A stretch of 64,000 nucleotides of DNA, taken from the NCBI RefSeq assembly GCF_000813005.1, contig NZ_JSYP01000002.1:1-64000 (forward strand), given 5' to 3'. Position 1 is the stretch's first letter. Every line of letters begins with the position of its first letter. The notes below the pieces were generated by a model. That model had not been told where the DNA came from and searched no databases. It worked only from the letters and a program-made list of their open reading frames with translations. This DNA comes from Flavobacterium sp. KMS (GTDB taxonomy: Bacteria; Bacteroidota; Bacteroidia; Flavobacteriales; Flavobacteriaceae). This document shows, piece after piece, positions 33,882-43,353 of the stretch. The translations under genes and the position numbers were made by a program.

Positions 33882-35081
33882 ATGGCAACTAAAATAGGAA
33901 TTTATATTACCGGACTCGGACAATCTATACACAACGAAACTGTAGAGAAATACACTGAAAGACTTAGAAACGAATTGAACTTTACCACAACAGGTTTTAA
34001 TTATTTTATTAAAACGGAAAAAATTTCTTATCAACCCGAGAAAAATAGCACTGTTGTAAGTCTCTTTAAAAAAGACAAAAACGACAACGAAGAATTAATT
34101 TATAAAATATATGATTTTCAGTACCACAAAATCTTAACCGAAAAATTTGAACACTACAATATCTTCATAAAAAATCTAATCCTATTTAGCTTAATAATAA
34201 AAAAGACACCCCAAATTACTTTAAGGTTTTTCAGAAAAAAAGAATTTAGCAGCCCTTATCAAACAACTTATGCTTTTTCCATTCTTCTGATAATATCATT
34301 ATGTGTTCTTTTTTTAATTCCGGCTTGTATCGATTTAATGACTAATGAAAGTATTATAAAAAATATCTCAAAACTACTTTACCACATCGGTTATGACATT
34401 GACGTAGAAAGGATACATAATTATGGAAAATATGTTCTTTCGATAACGACATTAATTTTAATTTTTGCACCTCAATCTAAAACCATTATCACATCGCTTG
34501 CAACCGAATTCTCTTGTGTTGACAGTTATATAGCCAATGGGGAACAAAGCCAAATTGTATTAGGAAATCTTGATTCGCTTGTAGAATATATCGCCGAGAA
34601 TGAATCAGATCCTGAAATTCATTTTCATTGTTACAGTTTTGGAAGTATCCTGGCAGTTGACCTTCTTTTTCCGGTAGCAGAAATTCCACCATCAGATAAC
34701 GTTCAGAAATTAACCAAACTTCTTATTACAACTGGGAATCCTTATGAATTTATAAATGCTTATTATCCTTCTTTTTATAAAAGAAGGAGTCCGATAATGG
34801 AAAACACTATAAAATGGATGAATGTTTATTCTGTTTCTGATGTTTTTGCTACAAATTACAGAAAAGATGATTCCCGTGGTGAAGCCGAGTTTGGAATAAA
34901 AAATATAGCGATTCTACCAGAAAACATTAACTATGAAATCACATCCGACAAATCTGGCATAATTGCCTTTTTCTCGTTAAATAGTATTAAAATGCATAAA
35001 TGTTACTGGGATCCATCTACTATAGGTCAGAGTTGTATGAAGGTATTGCTACCAAAATTAACGAGCAAAGGTTTCATATAA
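33882..35081 (+). CDS. Membrane-embedded alpha/beta-hydrolase-like protein
   Basis: This 399-residue protein begins with a Rossmann-like opening (IGIYITGLGQS). Two membrane stretches (about residues 127-149 and 183-198) follow. After them comes the nucleophile-elbow motif HFHCYSFGSILAVDLL near residue 247 (Tyr-Ser-Phe-Gly, a G/CxSxG variant in which the first Gly is Cys). A late His in KMHKCYW near 372 could complete a triad. This is a weak match to serine hydrolases. It is a member of the 32171-36347 cluster and precedes an LCAT-like lipase by 60 bases. Substrate unknown; a lipid or ester seems likely because of the neighbour. Confidence 0.6.
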   Translation: MATKIGIYITGLGQSIHNETVEKYTERLRNELNFTTTGFNYFIKTEKISYQPEKNSTVVSLFKKDKNDNEELIYKIYDFQYHKILTEKFEHYNIFIKNLILFSLIIKKTPQITLRFFRKKEFSSPYQTTYAFSILLIISLCVLFLIPACIDLMTNESIIKNISKLLYHIGYDIDVERIHNYGKYVLSITTLILIFAPQSKTIITSLATEFSCVDSYIANGEQSQIVLGNLDSLVEYIAENESDPEIHFHCYSFGSILAVDLLFPVAEIPPSDNVQKLTKLLITTGNPYEFINAYYPSFYKRRSPIMENTIKWMNVYSVSDVFATNYRKDDSRGEAEFGIKNIAILPENINYEITSDKSGIIAFFSLNSIKMHKCYWDPSTIGQSCMKVLLPKLTSKGFI

Positions 35082-35141
35082 AAATATGTATCTCAATTAA
35101 TTACCAAAATAAGTATTAATTTAGATAACAAAAACAGCCCC

Positions 35142-36347
35142 ATGAAACCTATCATCTTTATCCCCGGAATTCAAGCCACGAGTCTTGTTAATAGTAATAC
35201 CTTCGATTTTAATTATATCTGGAATGCCTACGACACATTGGGTTCATCTATCGGTTCATCAATTTTTGGAGCTTATATTAACGAAAACCTACAATTTAAT
35301 CCTTTATACGACCAAGGAATTGAAACGATAATAGAACGCAATCATATTGCTAAATTTCCATATGAGAATTCTATTGCTAAATTAAAAAACAAACTAAACG
35401 AGACCAGAGCATACAAAAATACTCCTGTATTTTTATTTGGTTACGATTGGCGAATGTCGAATATGGAAAGCGCCAAACGTTTAAAAATTTATATCGAATA
35501 CCTCAAGCACAAACTTCAGGATCAAAACATCGAAGGATTCCGGTTTATTACTCATAGCATGGGAGGATTGGTTTTAAACTGCTACCTAAGTTTATTAAAA
35601 GATGATTTTTCCGGAATCGATAAAATAATCATGAATGCTCCTCCATTTTTAGGATCTCCATATGCATTGGTACATATGGTAAAAGGAGACGGTGGTTTAA
35701 GAAGTATCCTAAACTGGGTTATAGGAAGAAATGAGGATATGCGTAAAGTTATTCGAACTTATCCTGGGGTTTATGAGTTATTACCCATTTACAAAGACGC
35801 TTTAACCTATGCAGATAATAATGAACCACTGGATCTTTTGAAAAAAGAATATTGGCAAGACAACTTATATAGAGATATCGAACCACTTTTTGATTCTAGA
35901 TTAGCACTTTTAAAAGAATTTCGTTCTCCTACGGGTTTAAAAAACTTATCCGATTTACCTCAGGCTCTAAAAGACAGAATGATAATTATTGTAGGTGAAG
36001 ATGATAAAACATTTACAAAGGTAAAAGTCCTAAAAAAAGGAAATAACAACATTCAAAATTTAGTCGACTTAGGCTCTCTTAATGACGGAAGAGAATCTGG
36101 CGATGGAACTGTTCCTTTTAAAAGTTCTTCTATTTATGCAAAAGACATTAAAACATTTGCTGTAAAGAAAGAAAACTTCTTTGATGAAATAAGTAACAAT
36201 CTTGATTTTCATGGTTTATTCTTAAATGATAGTCGAGTACAGAATATTATACAGCGCTATTTTTTAACCGAAAGCGCCAACCCAAAACTCAGTGGGCTTA
36301 AAAATTGGTGGGACACTCCTAACGGAAGTGTTAGAAAAGTGGATTGA
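35142..36347 (+). CDS. LCAT-like lipase/acyltransferase without signal peptide
   Basis: This 401-residue alpha/beta hydrolase resembles lecithin:cholesterol acyltransferase and related phospholipases. The oxyanion strand IIFIPGIQATSLV is at the start, FGYDWRMSN is near residue 103, the nucleophile lies in ITHSMGGLVLN near 142, the Asp in SGDGTVPFKSS near 322 and the His in DFHGLFLN near 357, so the triad appears complete. There is no signal peptide or anchor, so it is either cytoplasmic or exported by a non-Sec route. It is the last gene of a four-gene cluster of unknown purpose. The enzyme class is fairly secure. Its role is not. Confidence 0.75.
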   Translation: MKPIIFIPGIQATSLVNSNTFDFNYIWNAYDTLGSSIGSSIFGAYINENLQFNPLYDQGIETIIERNHIAKFPYENSIAKLKNKLNETRAYKNTPVFLFGYDWRMSNMESAKRLKIYIEYLKHKLQDQNIEGFRFITHSMGGLVLNCYLSLLKDDFSGIDKIIMNAPPFLGSPYALVHMVKGDGGLRSILNWVIGRNEDMRKVIRTYPGVYELLPIYKDALTYADNNEPLDLLKKEYWQDNLYRDIEPLFDSRLALLKEFRSPTGLKNLSDLPQALKDRMIIIVGEDDKTFTKVKVLKKGNNNIQNLVDLGSLNDGRESGDGTVPFKSSSIYAKDIKTFAVKKENFFDEISNNLDFHGLFLNDSRVQNIIQRYFLTESANPKLSGLKNWWDTPNGSVRKVD

Positions 36348-36474
36348 TTAAACTATTATGAATAATCTATAAATAAAACGATTTCGAGAGATTTTCTGTA
36401 AAATCATCTATAGAAACAATCCTCTAAATACAATATCCAAATTAAATGCATTTTTTTAATTACTTACTAAAGCC

Positions 36475-36482
36475 TATCTTTG
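36475..36482 (+). promoter_or_regulatory. -7 promoter element of the DMT transporter gene
   Basis: TATCTTTG matches TAnnTTTG, 42 bases before the ATG at 36525. It overlaps the beginning of a longer ORF reading at 36480, which is therefore not used. Confidence 0.55.
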
Positions 36483-36524
36483 CAGGCTTTATTTTTAAAA
36501 ACAAAAAGCAGTAAATTATATAAA

Positions 36525-37421
36525 ATGACAAAAAATAACGTTTTAAAAGGAGTATTTCTAGTAGCATTTGGCGCAACAAGTTATGGTATGTTGGCCACTT
36601 TTGTAAAAATGGCATACGACGAAGGATTCACAACAGCAGAAGTAACTACTTCTCAATTTATATTAGGAATCATTGGAATCCTAATCATCAATGCTTTTCA
36701 AAAAGCAAAACATAAAAATACAGTTGTTAACGCAACACCAAAAAACATTGCTCAATTAATGACGGCTGGAACTTCATTAGGAATGACAAGTTTATTTTAT
36801 TACCTGGCTGTAAAATACATTCCAGTTTCTATCGGAATCGTTTTATTGATGCAAACCGTATGGATGGGAGTTTTATTAGAAATGATTTTAGAGAAAAAAC
36901 TTCCTTCTAAACAAAAAATAGTTGCTGTAATTATTGTTTTAGGAGGTACTGTATTAGCCACTAATATTACTCAAAACGAGATCCAATTAGATTGGCGTGG
37001 TCTAGCGTGGGGTTGCCTAGCTGCTGCATCATTTACTACAACTATGTTTACCGCAAACCGAGTTGCTACCGAAATTTCGTCAGCACAACGTAGTTTATAT
37101 ATGCTTTTAGGAGGAGCTGTTATTGTCTTTTCTTTTGCAATAGCGACACAAGTAACTCCGTTTAACTTCGAAATTTTCACAAAATGGGGTATCATACTTG
37201 CACTTTTTGGTACAATTATACCTCCTATGCTTATGAACGCAGGTTTCCCTCTTACTGGAATTGGACTAGGAAGTATCGTTTCGGCACTAGAACTTCCTGT
37301 ATCTGTAATGATGGCTTACGTATTGTTAAACGAGCAAGTTATATTCTTACAATGGGTTGGAATAATTTTAATCATATTAGCTATCATTATCATGAACTTA
37401 AACTTCCAAAAGGAAAAATAA
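36525..37421 (+). CDS. EamA-family (drug/metabolite) transporter
   Basis: This 298-residue inner-membrane protein has about ten helices in two EamA halves (about residues 8-140 and 155-295). Conserved glycines are visible in VFLVAFGATSYGM and GIGLGSIVSALELPVSVMMAYVLLNE, typical of the second EamA repeat. The substrate is not predictable. A 15-residue longer reading is possible, but the promoter element sits at its start, so the ATG at 36525 is preferred. It stands alone ahead of a run of small membrane protein genes. Confidence 0.85.
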   Translation: MTKNNVLKGVFLVAFGATSYGMLATFVKMAYDEGFTTAEVTTSQFILGIIGILIINAFQKAKHKNTVVNATPKNIAQLMTAGTSLGMTSLFYYLAVKYIPVSIGIVLLMQTVWMGVLLEMILEKKLPSKQKIVAVIIVLGGTVLATNITQNEIQLDWRGLAWGCLAAASFTTTMFTANRVATEISSAQRSLYMLLGGAVIVFSFAIATQVTPFNFEIFTKWGIILALFGTIIPPMLMNAGFPLTGIGLGSIVSALELPVSVMMAYVLLNEQVIFLQWVGIILIILAIIIMNLNFQKEK

Positions 37422-37507
37422 GTGTTAAAAAATACTTGTTAAAAAATAATTAAGATATTGCCCTAAAATCCCAATTATTTTTATAAATTCGTAATAAAAT
37501 TACTATT

Positions 37508-37864
37508 ATGAATTTACCTTGGCATCTTTACGTAATGGCTTTGCTCTACATTCTGGCTGGGATAAATCATTTTAGAACCCCAGGAATGTACCTAAAAATC
37601 ATTCCTTCTTACTTTTCAAATCCAAAATTATTAAATATTTTAAGCGGTGTCGCTGAGATTATATTAGGGTCGCTCCTATTAATCTCAGCGACATCTCATT
37701 TTGCTGCATGGGGAATTATTGCGTTATTGGTCGCAGTTTTCCCAGCTAACGTATACATGTATCAAAACAAAAAAGCAAGTTTTGGGTTACCTCGATGGGT
37801 TTTAATATTACGCATGCCTCTTCAACTCGTTTTGATTTTGTGGGCATATCAATATACTTTTTAA
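37508..37864 (+). CDS. DoxX-like small membrane protein
   Basis: This 118-residue protein has four likely membrane helices. Its opening, LYVMALLYILAGINHFRTPGMYLKI, is typical of DoxX/DoxD-like membrane proteins of Bacteroidota. The biochemical role is unknown. It precedes aqpZ by 30 bases on the same strand and may be cotranscribed with it. Confidence 0.75.
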   Translation: MNLPWHLYVMALLYILAGINHFRTPGMYLKIIPSYFSNPKLLNILSGVAEIILGSLLLISATSHFAAWGIIALLVAVFPANVYMYQNKKASFGLPRWVLILRMPLQLVLILWAYQYTF

Positions 37865-37894
37865 CATTTATACATTAATTAAACACTTTTTATT

Positions 37895-38602
37895 ATGAAA
37901 AAACTTTTTGCTGAATTTTTTGGAACGTACTGGCTTGTATTTGGAGGTTGTGGAAGTGCTATTTTCGCAGCAGGAATCCCAGAATTAGGAATTGGATTTG
38001 CTGGTGTAGCACTAGCTTTTGGTTTAACCGTTTTAACGATGGCTTATGCCGTAGGACATATATCAGGAGGTCACTTTAATCCCGCAGTTTCTTTTGGTCT
38101 TTGGGCTGGTGGAAGATTCCCTGCAAAAGACCTAGTACCATACATTATTGCACAATGTGTTGGAGCAATCGCTGCTGCTGGAACTTTATATACAATTGCA
38201 TCTGGTAAAGCTGGATTTGTGATTGATAATACTAAAGCCGGAGCTTTTGCATCAAATGGGTTTGGAGCTTTTTCTCCAGAAGGATATTCCTTACAATCGG
38301 CTTTTATAGCTGAATTTGTACTGACTTTATTTTTCTTATTAATCATCCTTGGAGCAACAGATAAATTTGCTAATGGAAGATTTGCTGGAATAGCAATTGG
38401 TTTAGGGTTAACATTAATTCACTTAATAAGTATTCCTATCACAAACACATCAGTAAACCCTGCGAGATCATTATCTCAAGCAGTATTTGTTGGTGGAGAA
38501 CCATTATCTCAAGTTTGGTTGTTTTGGGTTGCACCAATTCTAGGAGCAATTGTAGCAGGTTTTATATATAAATCATTGTTGCAAAATCATGATGCTGCAT
38601 AA
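37895..38602 (+). CDS. aqpZ: Aquaporin Z
   Basis: This 235-residue channel has six membrane helices and the two NPA half-helices: [11 protein letters not shown] near residue 62 and [11 protein letters not shown] near 187. The N-terminus [21 protein letters not shown] matches AqpZ closely. A histidine in LTLIHLISI and an arginine after the second NPA fit a water-selective filter. It allows rapid water flux across the inner membrane. It is followed 46 bases later by a GlsB-type stress membrane protein, so the group may respond to osmotic or envelope stress (inference). Confidence 0.95.
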   Translation: MKKLFAEFFGTYWLVFGGCGSAIFAAGIPELGIGFAGVALAFGLTVLTMAYAVGHISGGHFNPAVSFGLWAGGRFPAKDLVPYIIAQCVGAIAAAGTLYTIASGKAGFVIDNTKAGAFASNGFGAFSPEGYSLQSAFIAEFVLTLFFLLIILGATDKFANGRFAGIAIGLGLTLIHLISIPITNTSVNPARSLSQAVFVGGEPLSQVWLFWVAPILGAIVAGFIYKSLLQNHDAA

Positions 38603-38648
38603 ATTATCATTTTTTAAAATCGATTATTAATCCTTAAAACTTTAAAAT

Positions 38649-38891
38649 ATGGAATTTTTATATTTCTTACTTATTGGAGCCGTTTCAGGTTGGCTAGCAG
38701 GTCAAATATGGAAAGGTGCAGGTTTTGGAATCCTTGGCAACATCGTTGTTGGAATAATAGGTGGTCTTGTAGGCGGATGGATTGCTGGAAAACTAGGTAT
38801 TGGCGGCGGCGGTTTGCTTTGGCAAATTATAATTGCTGTTGGTGGCGCCTGGGTACTTTTATTTATCATTAGCTTGATAAAAAAAGCATAA
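38649..38891 (+). CDS. GlsB/YeaQ/YmgE-family stress-response membrane protein
   Basis: This 80-residue protein is made of three hydrophobic, Gly-rich helices. FLLIGAVSGWLAGQIWKGAG and GNIVVGIIGGLVGGWIAGKLG match the transglycosylase-associated GlsB/YeaQ family. It is an inner-membrane protein linked to general stress in other bacteria, with no known enzymatic activity. It is the last of the small-membrane-protein group and has a terminator at 38943. Confidence 0.9.
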   Translation: MEFLYFLLIGAVSGWLAGQIWKGAGFGILGNIVVGIIGGLVGGWIAGKLGIGGGGLLWQIIIAVGGAWVLLFIISLIKKA

Positions 38892-38942
38892 CCACTCTTA
38901 TACACTTGCTATAAATTAGACAAGCAATAATCATTTTATACT

Positions 38943-38984
38943 AAGAGAAGAAAGAAGTTTAATAACTTTATTTCTTCTCTTTTT
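38943..38984 (+). terminator. Terminator of the aqpZ/GlsB group
   Basis: AAGAGAAGAAA pairs with TTTCTTCTCTT, with partial pairing inside, and a run of nine T follows. Confidence 0.7.
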
Positions 38985-39061
38985 TTTTATTAAATAGCTA
39001 CATCAAAACAACATTCAATCTAAAAATCAGACCTTTAAGAAAATTGTATTACTAAAATTAT

Positions 39062-39069
39062 TAAATTTG
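39062..39069 (+). promoter_or_regulatory. -7 promoter element of the sterol desaturase family gene
   Basis: TAAATTTG matches TAnnTTTG, 17 bases before the ATG, giving a very short leader. Confidence 0.45.
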
Positions 39070-39085
39070 AGTAAATACTTCTGCC

Positions 39086-39913
39086 ATGAATGAAATTATT
39101 TCTTACTTCGGTACCATTCCATCTTTACACAGAAGTCTGATTCTTGTAGGCGGAATAACCATCTTCTGGATGATAGAAAATACTTTTCCACTTTTTAAAT
39201 TCAATTATAAAAAATGGAATCACGCTGGAATTAACTTCTTTCTGACATTCACCACAATTTTAATCAATTTTGTATTAGCATTTATCCTATTACAAACTGC
39301 AGATTGGACCATTAAAAACAATTTCGGTATCCTACAGTGGATTCCAGAAATCCCTTTATGGTTATACACAGTTATTGGCTTATTGTTATTAGATTTAATT
39401 GGAGCCTATCTTGCCCATTTTACCGAACATAAAGTAAAATTTTTATGGCGTTTTCATCTTATTCACCATACCGACACTTGGATCGATACAACAAGTGGCA
39501 ACCGCCATCATCCTGGGGAAAGTATAATCCGGTTTATTTTTACAACTTTCGGCGTTTTAATTGTAGGAAGTCCGATGTGGATGGTTTTCTTATACCAAAC
39601 GCTCTCCGTAATATCTACTCAATTTACTCATGCAAATATTTCGCTACCAGACAAAGTTGATTCTTTTTTAAGCTACTTTATTGTTTCTCCAAATATGCAC
39701 AAAGTACATCATCATTATATATTACCTTATACAGATAGTAATTATGGAAATATTTTTTCAATCTGGGATCGTCTTTTTGGAACTTTTATGACGCTACCAA
39801 AAGAAAAAATCATCTATGGTGTAGATACACACATGAACCCAAATGAACATAACAATTTAAAAAAATTACTGCAAATTCCGTTTCAAAAACATCGTTCACC
39901 AAAAAACCGTTAA
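39086..39913 (+). CDS. Sterol desaturase / fatty acid hydroxylase family protein
   Basis: This 275-residue integral membrane protein has four to five helices and the three histidine clusters that hold a di-iron centre: HFTEHKVKFLWRFHLIHHTD (about residues 112-131), NRHHPGES (near 139) and HKVHHHYILPY (near 205). The family hydroxylates or desaturates lipid chains or sterol-like substrates with oxygen. In flavobacteria such enzymes may act on fatty acids, carotenoids or sulfonolipids. The substrate here cannot be told. It stands as a single gene. Confidence 0.88.
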   Translation: MNEIISYFGTIPSLHRSLILVGGITIFWMIENTFPLFKFNYKKWNHAGINFFLTFTTILINFVLAFILLQTADWTIKNNFGILQWIPEIPLWLYTVIGLLLLDLIGAYLAHFTEHKVKFLWRFHLIHHTDTWIDTTSGNRHHPGESIIRFIFTTFGVLIVGSPMWMVFLYQTLSVISTQFTHANISLPDKVDSFLSYFIVSPNMHKVHHHYILPYTDSNYGNIFSIWDRLFGTFMTLPKEKIIYGVDTHMNPNEHNNLKKLLQIPFQKHRSPKNR

Positions 39914-40032
39914 AATCCACAAAAAAAAGCGACCATAAGCGACGAAGTAATTATTTTTTTTACTAATATTGATATGTAAATTGAATATCAATATATTATT
40001 AATCATTAACCCCTATTTGAATTAATTTTCAC

Positions 40033-40314
40033 GTGATGAAAAAGAGTAACCGTAAAGAATTGAACTGGGAACAAACAGAAAAACTTGTTACATTAGCCCT
40101 AGAAGAAAAGAATCCTTTTGAAATTATCAAAAAAGAATTTGGATTGGCTGAAAAAGAGGTTTTAGAGATAATGAAAAAGAAAATGCCCGCTGAGAAATTT
40201 GAAATGTGGAAAAAGAAAGCTATTGCTAATAAGCCTAAGCCAAAACCTGTTAAGATAGATGATTTTGATGAAGACCTAGATGGAAAATATTACATAAAGA
40301 ATAAATTAGACTAA
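40033..40314 (+). CDS. TIGR03643-family small protein
   Basis: This 93-residue, highly charged, mostly helical protein opens with KKSNRKELNWEQTEKLVTLA. The segment FEIIKKEFGLAEKEVLEIMK is typical of the TIGR03643 family of unknown function, found in many marine and freshwater bacteria. A helix-turn-helix-like spacing around residues 27-47 is possible but unproven. It has no signal peptide. It is a single gene with a compact terminator immediately after it. Confidence 0.75.
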   Translation: MMKKSNRKELNWEQTEKLVTLALEEKNPFEIIKKEFGLAEKEVLEIMKKKMPAEKFEMWKKKAIANKPKPKPVKIDDFDEDLDGKYYIKNKLD

Positions 40315-40320
40315 TCATAA

Positions 40321-40346
40321 AACTCCTGAAACAGGAGTTTTTTTTT
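40321..40346 (+). terminator. Terminator of the TIGR03643 gene
   Basis: The perfect 8-bp stem AACTCCTG/CAGGAGTT has an AAA loop and a T-run, 7 bases after the stop. Confidence 0.9.
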
Positions 40347-40427
40347 ACTCCAATAAATAAAACTGGAATGTTTTTGTAACTTTTTTCAGCTTATAAAGAC
40401 CAATAATAAAACTAACTCAATAGAATA

Positions 40428-42287
40428 ATGAAAAAAATAATAGTTACACTAGCATTAGCAGCTGTTTTTTTGGGATGTAAAACAGGTAGTTCTACTACTG
40501 CATCTGCAAAACCAGAAGTTGCAGTTAACATCAATCTTAACGATGTAAAAGACGACAAAGTTCTCGTTACAGTTACTGCTCCAAAAATAAATACAGATGA
40601 AGTAACCTATAGTATTCCTAAAACTGTTCCTGGAACATACTCTGAGGATAACTACGGTAAGTATATCGATGATTTAAAAGCTTATGATTCTAAAGGAACA
40701 CTCCTTACCGTAAAAAAGCTAGACGACAATACTTGGTCAATAGCAAATGCAAAAACACTAAAGACGATTACTTATTTAGTAAACGATACTTTTGATACTG
40801 AAAAAGGAACAGGTTTTGGCAATGACGATGTTTTCTCACCTGCAGGAACAAATATCGATGCCGGAGTTAACTTCATGATAAACACACATGGTTTTGTTGG
40901 TTATTTTCAAGACAAACTAGACATTCCTTATAAAGTTACAATTGCACATCCTGCAACACTTTGGGGAGCAACATCTATGACTGATGAAGATGCAAGCAAT
41001 ACAAGCGATGTATTTACAACATCTCACTATGCAGTTTTGGTAGAAAACCCAATTATGTACTCTAAACCAGATTACACTTCATTTGATGTAAACGGAATGG
41101 AAATACAAATAGCAGTATATTCTCCAACTGGAAAATTCACAGCCGAAAGTATCACGCCAGAAATGAAAACGATAATGACTGCTCAGAAAAACTTTTTGGG
41201 TAAAATAAATTCGACTAAAAAATATACTGTTCTATTATATTTATCGTCTATGAAGCCAACCGATGCTCATGGATTTGGAGCATTAGAACATCCTACAGCA
41301 ACAACTGTTGTTTTACCTGAAATGATGCCAAAAGAAGAATTGGTAAAATCAATGAAAGATGTAGTATCTCACGAATTCTTTCATATCGTAACTCCATTGA
41401 CAATTCACTCAAAAGAAATTCAATACTTTGACTACAATGCACCAAAAATGTCTGAACATTTATGGATGTACGAAGGTGTTACCGAATATTTTGCAAACCT
41501 TTTCCAAATTAATCAAGGTTTAATCGATGAATCTGAATTCTACTCTCGTATTGCTGAGAAAATAGAACACGCAAAAGCATTAAACGATACAATGTCATTT
41601 ACAAAAATGAGCGCCAATGTATTAGAACAACCATACAAAGACCAGTACTTAAACGTATACGAAAAAGGAGCGCTTATTGGTATGTGTATCGATATCATCA
41701 TTAGAGAAAAAAGCAATGGCGAAAGAGGAATCTTGGACTTAATGCATAAATTATCAGATGAATATGGTGTTACAAAACCATTTAATGATAATGAGCTTTT
41801 CGCAAAAATCACTCAATTAACTTATCCAGAAGTTGGAGCTTTCCTAAACACTTATGTTGCAGGAACAACACCAATTCCTTATGATACTTATTTAGCAAAA
41901 GTTGGTGTAACAAACGCTGCCGAAAAAGTTCCCGGAACAATTTTCTTAAAAGGTCAAACTCCATATATCACTATAAATCCTGAGACTAAGCAAATCATGG
42001 TTATACCTGAAATGGAATTGAATACTTTTTTCAAAAGTCTAGACTTAAGAGGAGGAGATTACATCCTTTCTATAAATGAAAAACCATATTCATTGGTAAA
42101 CATATACGAATTGATCACAGAAAGTCAGACATGGAAAGAAGATGCACCAATAACTGTTAAGATAAAACGTGATGGTAAAGAATTAACTTTAAAAGGCGCT
42201 GTTAAACTTCCATACGAAGAAAAGAATACTTTTAAAGCGACAGACAATTCTAAACAAGCACTTAGAAATGCTTGGTTAAAAGGATAA
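40428..42287 (+). CDS. M61-family metallopeptidase lipoprotein with PDZ domain
   Basis: This 619-residue lipoprotein (lipobox AAVFLGC, Cys near residue 17) belongs to the M61 glycyl-aminopeptidase group. It has an N-terminal beta-rich domain (about 30-220) and then a zinc site with HEFFHIV near residue 314 and the third ligand in WMYEGVTEYFANL near 348. A C-terminal PDZ-like domain spans about 520-600 (GGDYILSINEKPYS). The peptidase trims glycine- or alanine-rich peptides in the periplasm or at the outer membrane. It is a single gene followed by a terminator. Confidence 0.9.
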   Translation: MKKIIVTLALAAVFLGCKTGSSTTASAKPEVAVNINLNDVKDDKVLVTVTAPKINTDEVTYSIPKTVPGTYSEDNYGKYIDDLKAYDSKGTLLTVKKLDDNTWSIANAKTLKTITYLVNDTFDTEKGTGFGNDDVFSPAGTNIDAGVNFMINTHGFVGYFQDKLDIPYKVTIAHPATLWGATSMTDEDASNTSDVFTTSHYAVLVENPIMYSKPDYTSFDVNGMEIQIAVYSPTGKFTAESITPEMKTIMTAQKNFLGKINSTKKYTVLLYLSSMKPTDAHGFGALEHPTATTVVLPEMMPKEELVKSMKDVVSHEFFHIVTPLTIHSKEIQYFDYNAPKMSEHLWMYEGVTEYFANLFQINQGLIDESEFYSRIAEKIEHAKALNDTMSFTKMSANVLEQPYKDQYLNVYEKGALIGMCIDIIIREKSNGERGILDLMHKLSDEYGVTKPFNDNELFAKITQLTYPEVGAFLNTYVAGTTPIPYDTYLAKVGVTNAAEKVPGTIFLKGQTPYITINPETKQIMVIPEMELNTFFKSLDLRGGDYILSINEKPYSLVNIYELITESQTWKEDAPITVKIKRDGKELTLKGAVKLPYEEKNTFKATDNSKQALRNAWLKG

Positions 42288-42305
42288 TAAGAAATTAAAA
42301 CAAGA

Positions 42306-42338
42306 AAATCCCAATTTAGAAATAGATTGGGATTTTTT
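42306..42338 (+). terminator. Terminator of the M61 peptidase gene
   Basis: AAATCCCAAT/ATTGGGATTT forms the stem and a T-run follows, 19 bases after the stop. Confidence 0.85.
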
Positions 42339-42407
42339 TATAAATTAAAAGTTGAGCATCGTTTTTTTAAAACTATTTTCTTTATTTTGCAGCAAAATCT
42401 ATAAACA

Positions 42408-43118
42408 ATGAAAAAAACTATTATTGCATTCGTTACACTTGTTCTTTTAGCTTCATGTAACAAAAACGAATCAAAAACCAACTTGCATATTACCGGAAAT
42501 ATAAAAGGATTAAAAAACGGAACCTTATACATACAAAGAGTAGTCGATACTTCTTTAGTAGCTATAGATAGTATTAAAATCGATGGTAATTCTGCTTTTG
42601 AAGCTAACATCGAATTAAAATCACCAGAGATGCTATATCTATCTGTAGATCGTGGCGTAACCAACTCTTTAGATAATAATATATTATTTTTTGCCGAACC
42701 AGGCAACATTAACATTGATACAAATCTAGACAATTACCTTTCTAGCGCTAAAATTACAGGATCGAAAAACCAAGAATTATACGAAGATTACCGCAAAATA
42801 AATTCTCGTTTTAATGATGAAAATCTTAGCCTAATCGAATTACGATTTAAAGCAATAAAAAACAATAACCAGAAAACATTAGACAGCATAGACGAAAAAC
42901 AAGAGTCTAATATTAAGAGAAAATATCTATACGCTACAAACTTTGCCATCAACAACAAAGATTACGAAATAGCTCCTTACATCGCCTTATCAGAGATATA
43001 CGATATCAATATTAAATATTTAGATACAATACAAAAATCGATGACTCCAAAAGTAGCACAATCCCTTTATGGTAAAAAACTTACTGAGTACATTGCCAAA
43101 ATTAAAAAACAACAATAA
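42408..43118 (+). CDS. DUF4369-type lipoprotein
   Basis: This 236-residue lipoprotein has its lipobox around VLLASC (Cys near residue 17). Residues 25-125 (LHITGNIKGLKNGTLYIQR, VAIDSIKIDGNSAFEA) match the DUF4369 N-terminal domain, which in many Bacteroidota proteins precedes a thioredoxin/AhpC domain. Here the rest is a charged helical region and there is no CxxC thioredoxin motif. It is therefore a stand-alone or shortened version. Function unknown. Confidence 0.75.
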   Translation: MKKTIIAFVTLVLLASCNKNESKTNLHITGNIKGLKNGTLYIQRVVDTSLVAIDSIKIDGNSAFEANIELKSPEMLYLSVDRGVTNSLDNNILFFAEPGNINIDTNLDNYLSSAKITGSKNQELYEDYRKINSRFNDENLSLIELRFKAIKNNNQKTLDSIDEKQESNIKRKYLYATNFAINNKDYEIAPYIALSEIYDINIKYLDTIQKSMTPKVAQSLYGKKLTEYIAKIKKQQ

Positions 43119-43182
43119 ATAAATATAAAATTCTAAAAATCAATATTTTACAATTTAAAATAACTTTTATTGTACCTATACT

Positions 43183-43215
43183 AATCCTGTTTTTTATTAG
43201 AACAGGATTTTTTTA
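43183..43215 (+). terminator. Terminator of the DUF4369 gene
   Basis: AATCCTGTT/AACAGGATT forms the stem and a T-run follows. The remainder of 43119-43353 is AT-rich, with nothing else recognisable. Confidence 0.8.
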
Positions 43216-43353
43216 TGCTTTTTTTTTAATTATTATTTTTTAAAACCCTAAAGACTTGACAATTAGATAATTATACTAAAATAAATCGCGTTTTGAGATT
43301 TTATTTTACTGATTATTAATAACTTAGCTTTATAATTATTAAAAAATAATCTT

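Noticed and set aside
37184..37453. 89-codon plus-strand frame at the end of the DMT transporter gene
   Set aside because: It is an out-of-frame shadow of the transporter, with biased Tyr/His/Trp content and no recognisable domain.
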